From Archegozetes longisetosus (taxonomy: Eukaryota; Arthropoda; Arachnida; Sarcoptiformes; Trhypochthoniidae): a stretch of 64,000 bases of DNA. Both the position numbers and the translations under genes were made by a program. The DNA is taken from positions 19,222,220 through 19,286,219 of the forward strand of contig JAEMBT020000001.1 of assembly GCA_018873245.2 (NCBI GenBank), read 5' to 3'. Under the pieces are notes generated by a model. It saw nothing but the letters and a program-made list of their open reading frames with translations, had not been told where the DNA came from and made no database searches. The number at the start of each line of letters is the position of its first letter. The first letter of the stretch is position 1. Positions 61,382 through 64,000 of the stretch are shown here, one piece after another.

Positions 61382-63188
61382 ATTTGCTTAAATATCACTT
61401 TTAATACTAGATTTGCTGGTATTTCTTTTTATTTGAACACATTCAGTTTTGTATAACTCTTTATAGCGAAGAAAAAACTCTTTTCCTCAATAATTTCGAA
61501 TAACTGAAACTCACAAAAGTAAAAAAAATTGAAAGTATTATATAATTTGACGTAAAACATAAAGTCAAAATAAAATCCCAAAGGACTCAGAGATTGGAAG
61601 ATAAATTACTCCATAGCAATCAAAGTTGTGATTATCCCAAAACGTCTAATAATGACATGTGAGGCGAACTAAATTTTGTTGAAAAATTCATTGAAAACTT
61701 TTGCCATACTTCTCAAAGACAGAGAAACTTAGAAATGGTTGAAAGTTTAGCAATAAATTATACATAAGATAAAAGTTAATAGAATCAAATATTAAGCATT
61801 TAAAGTTAGACCACTTTTCTATTATGTCAAAAGTTTATACAATATGTAATTGAGATTTTTCTTGACATTGACAGTTAGACTTACAATAAACTAACTGGAA
61901 AAGTATGTCAGAAAATCGACGAGATTATTAGTGTATTAAACTGAAAAATAGGCGAATCGCTTTATTTGACTTTATTTTTTCCTCAACTGTTTCTTACACT
62001 TGATTTAGTGTCAGGTCTTATGACACGAATAAGAGAAAAGAAAGCATTATAAGATAGGTTGGTATATAAACAATTCTTATTTCTATCAACTGAACCGATT
62101 GAAAACAGTTAAATTCTCGTATCACTGATTTTCCCTCAGGCATTACAGCTTATTATTATGATAATTATTTCCACTAAACAAACGCTGCTTTAAATTGGAA
62201 ATTTTAACCTCATTTTTATGCTATGTCGTATTGCACGCATCATTTGTTAATATGCAATCATTTCAATAATGAAAATTTATATAATCAGTAAAAATACTAT
62301 CATTTAATTGAATATTTAATAAATTTTATTTTAAAAATAATGCTTCACTGCTTGTTAGAAAAGTTTGCTAATTATAAAGATATTTTGCCAACTAGTAAGC
62401 TCATTTAATAAGTGTTTATGACATGGTATAATAAATGAACTAACTTTTGTAACTTCACCTGTTTTTAACTATACTATGCGATCACTATATACGCCTATAC
62501 TGTATTAGTGATCCAAATTAACTTTCCATTCCAGTAAATATTTTTGCCAATATTTCATTCGATTGAAGGTTAGAATGATTTAGCTTCTCAATAACCATTA
62601 CTCTATCATAACTAACTGTTTGTCAGTAGAATCAGAGTATTAGCTTACTATCAAACCATTCCTAATGTGCAAATATAGTTTATCTTTTTCACTATCTTTT
62701 ATTACTATTGTTTCCGTTAATCAACTAGTAAATAAGTTGATGAGCACAATGCAAAATAGTTAATCATCATAAAAGTAGCTAAAACAATGTCATACTTTTC
62801 AAGGTTCAGATAACGACTAACGCCTTTCTATCTCATCCTATTCCAATAATTCGATTGTCTTAAAACTAATTTTGTTTTTGTTTCCGCTTAATATCTACTT
62901 ACGCTTCAAATCTAACTCTGAAGAGTAGCCTTAAGTTTCAAAATTGAAGCAACTATTATCTCAAGTGTTTCCTAGTATAAGAGTTTAATTGAATCGCAAT
63001 TTGCAACTCAATTATCAAAGGTGATAAAAGTCCTTCCACGAGCAAAATACATGTGTCTTGTCTATTAATTATTTTGACGTCAACTTATTTTTGCTCATCC
63101 GATTGTTTTACGTGAAACCTTTACACTCTTGGCTCACTTTAGCGCCAGTCTGCAAACAGAGAAGGTGTCATATCATTGAATACTCATA
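61382..63188. other. Intergenic region between divergent genes
   Basis: Shared upstream region of the acyl-CoA synthetase (minus) and the nicotinamidase (plus). AT-rich. No open frame, repeat pair or other element was recognised. Confidence 0.6.
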
Positions 63189-64000
63189 ATGAATAATAAA
63201 TATAGACTTTACACTACGGCCGCGATTCTAACAGCCGTTACCATAAGTTTTTGTTCTAGCGAATTACAGAATTTCAAGTTCGATCTTATAAAAGTCGATA
63301 ATGAACAAAGAGACAAACTTTTCACTTATCTAACTCCAAGCAATGGTTTAACTTTGAAGCAGGATCAATTCAATTTATTGCTCAGATCTTTATTTGCTGA
63401 GACAAAACCCATTGATAAAATAACCGAAGAAAAACTTTTCGGTCTTATGGACATTAACGGCAATAAGCAAATCGACAAGGCAGAATTCGATAAAATATGG
63501 GACAAATGGATTAAAGTTATCCTCAAGCCTAAATCAGCTCTTATTGTAGTTGATATGCAAAATGACTTCCTTGCAGATGGTGGAAGCATGATAATCAATA
63601 ATGCTGTCAGTATTGTTCCAGTGATTAACAAATTAGTTTCTTCAGTTAACTTCGATACAGTTGTGTATACTTTTGATTGGCATCCAAGCAATCACTGTTC
63701 GTTCATTGACAACAAACATCTTAGACCATTGTTATCAGCGAATGGAAAGACGCTTAATAACAGTGATGTGAATATAGATAATCTAAAACTTGGTGATACT
63801 GTCGTTTTTAAGCAATATCCTAATCTTGTGCAAAGACTTTGGCCAAAGCATTGCGTACAGAATACTGAAGGCGCAAAATTACACAAAGACTTATTAGTGG
63901 CTAATAATAGTTTCAAAGCTTTTAAAGGTATGAATCCAGATATCGACAGTTATTCGGCGTTTTTTGATAATGGAAGACTACAAAAAAGTGAACTAAGTGA
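63189..64000 (+). CDS. EF-hand nicotinamidase (isochorismatase family), 5' part, with signal peptide
   Basis: An uninterrupted frame of 270 codons from the ATG at 63189 runs off the window. Nicotinamidase deamidates nicotinamide to nicotinate in NAD salvage. Residues 1-24 (RLYTTAAILTAVTISFCSS) look like a cleavable signal peptide or anchor. An EF-hand loop, DINGNKQIDKAE, lies at 88-99 after a degenerate partner. The enzyme domain starts at about 115: catalytic Asp122 in VVDMQNDF, metal ligands Asp163 and His165 in DWHPSNH and His221 in WPKHCVQNTEGA, catalytic Lys246 in FKGMNPDIDSYSAF. The catalytic Cys would follow beyond 64000. The layout (EF-hand plus isochorismatase) matches insect Naam. 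The secretory N-terminus is unexpected for an enzyme usually regarded as intracellular. Confidence 0.93.
   Translation, partial: MNNKYRLYTTAAILTAVTISFCSSELQNFKFDLIKVDNEQRDKLFTYLTPSNGLTLKQDQFNLLLRSLFAETKPIDKITEEKLFGLMDINGNKQIDKAEFDKIWDKWIKVILKPKSALIVVDMQNDFLADGGSMIINNAVSIVPVINKLVSSVNFDTVVYTFDWHPSNHCSFIDNKHLRPLLSANGKTLNNSDVNIDNLKLGDTVVFKQYPNLVQRLWPKHCVQNTEGAKLHKDLLVANNSFKAFKGMNPDIDSYSAFFDNGRLQKSELS

Noticed and set aside
1-64000. tRNA, rRNA, CRISPR, bacterial operons or promoters
   Set aside because: No tRNA B-box and arm pattern, no ribosomal sequence, no regular direct repeats; the genes are spliced and eukaryotic.

Overview
This is AT-rich animal nuclear DNA (clearly over two-thirds A+T) with compact spliced genes: introns mostly 54-90 bp with GT/AG borders, a few of 0.3-1.8 kb. 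The protein families (multi-gene delta-9 acyl-CoA desaturases, an ELOVL elongase, an arthropod-type gustatory receptor, a pancreatic-type lipase, an EF-hand nicotinamidase as in insect Naam) point to an arthropod. A mite or other chelicerate would fit, but the sequence alone does not prove it. Exons were joined by eye from splice sites, phase and family motifs.

Layout. 1-11 kb is repeat country: a dead Tc1-like transposon with inner and outer inverted repeats (941-2472), a broken sushi-domain gene (3568-4331, minus), a small MITE, a deleted Tc1/mariner relic (6086-6688), and a hAT element (8129-10694) with a second element nested inside it (8203-10145), each with its own target-site duplication. 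11-16.6 kb is a tandem duplication holding desaturases 1 and 2, whose middle parts, intron included, are almost identical while their flanks are not (gene conversion). A MITE sits in one copy and its empty site survives in the other. 20.2-22.4 kb is an ELOVL elongase. 24.9-27.7 kb holds a gustatory receptor and a MARVEL-domain membrane protein, both minus. 29.8-30.7 kb is a secreted Gly/Ala/Lys-rich protein with a signal peptide. 31.3-33.2 kb is a six-exon pancreatic-type lipase (minus) whose catalytic Asp position is Ser. 35.5-42.0 kb holds desaturases 3 and 4, with five exons each. 42-50.5 kb is a long stretch with no gene found but two inverted-repeat elements. 50.5-51.1 kb is an unrecognised two-exon gene. 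52.5-54.8 kb is a CRAL-TRIO lipid-binding protein (minus), 56.9-61.4 kb a complete long-chain acyl-CoA synthetase (minus), and 63.2 kb to the end the 5' part of an EF-hand nicotinamidase with a predicted signal peptide.

Read together, the window is enriched in fatty-acid handling: lipase (release), acyl-CoA synthetase (activation), elongase and four desaturases (chain length and unsaturation), and a Sec14-like carrier (transport). Three otherwise good genes (desaturase 2, ELOVL, CRAL-TRIO) are each broken by a one-base change in a run of A, which looks more like consensus-sequence error than gene death. No rRNA, tRNA, CRISPR or prokaryotic feature was seen.
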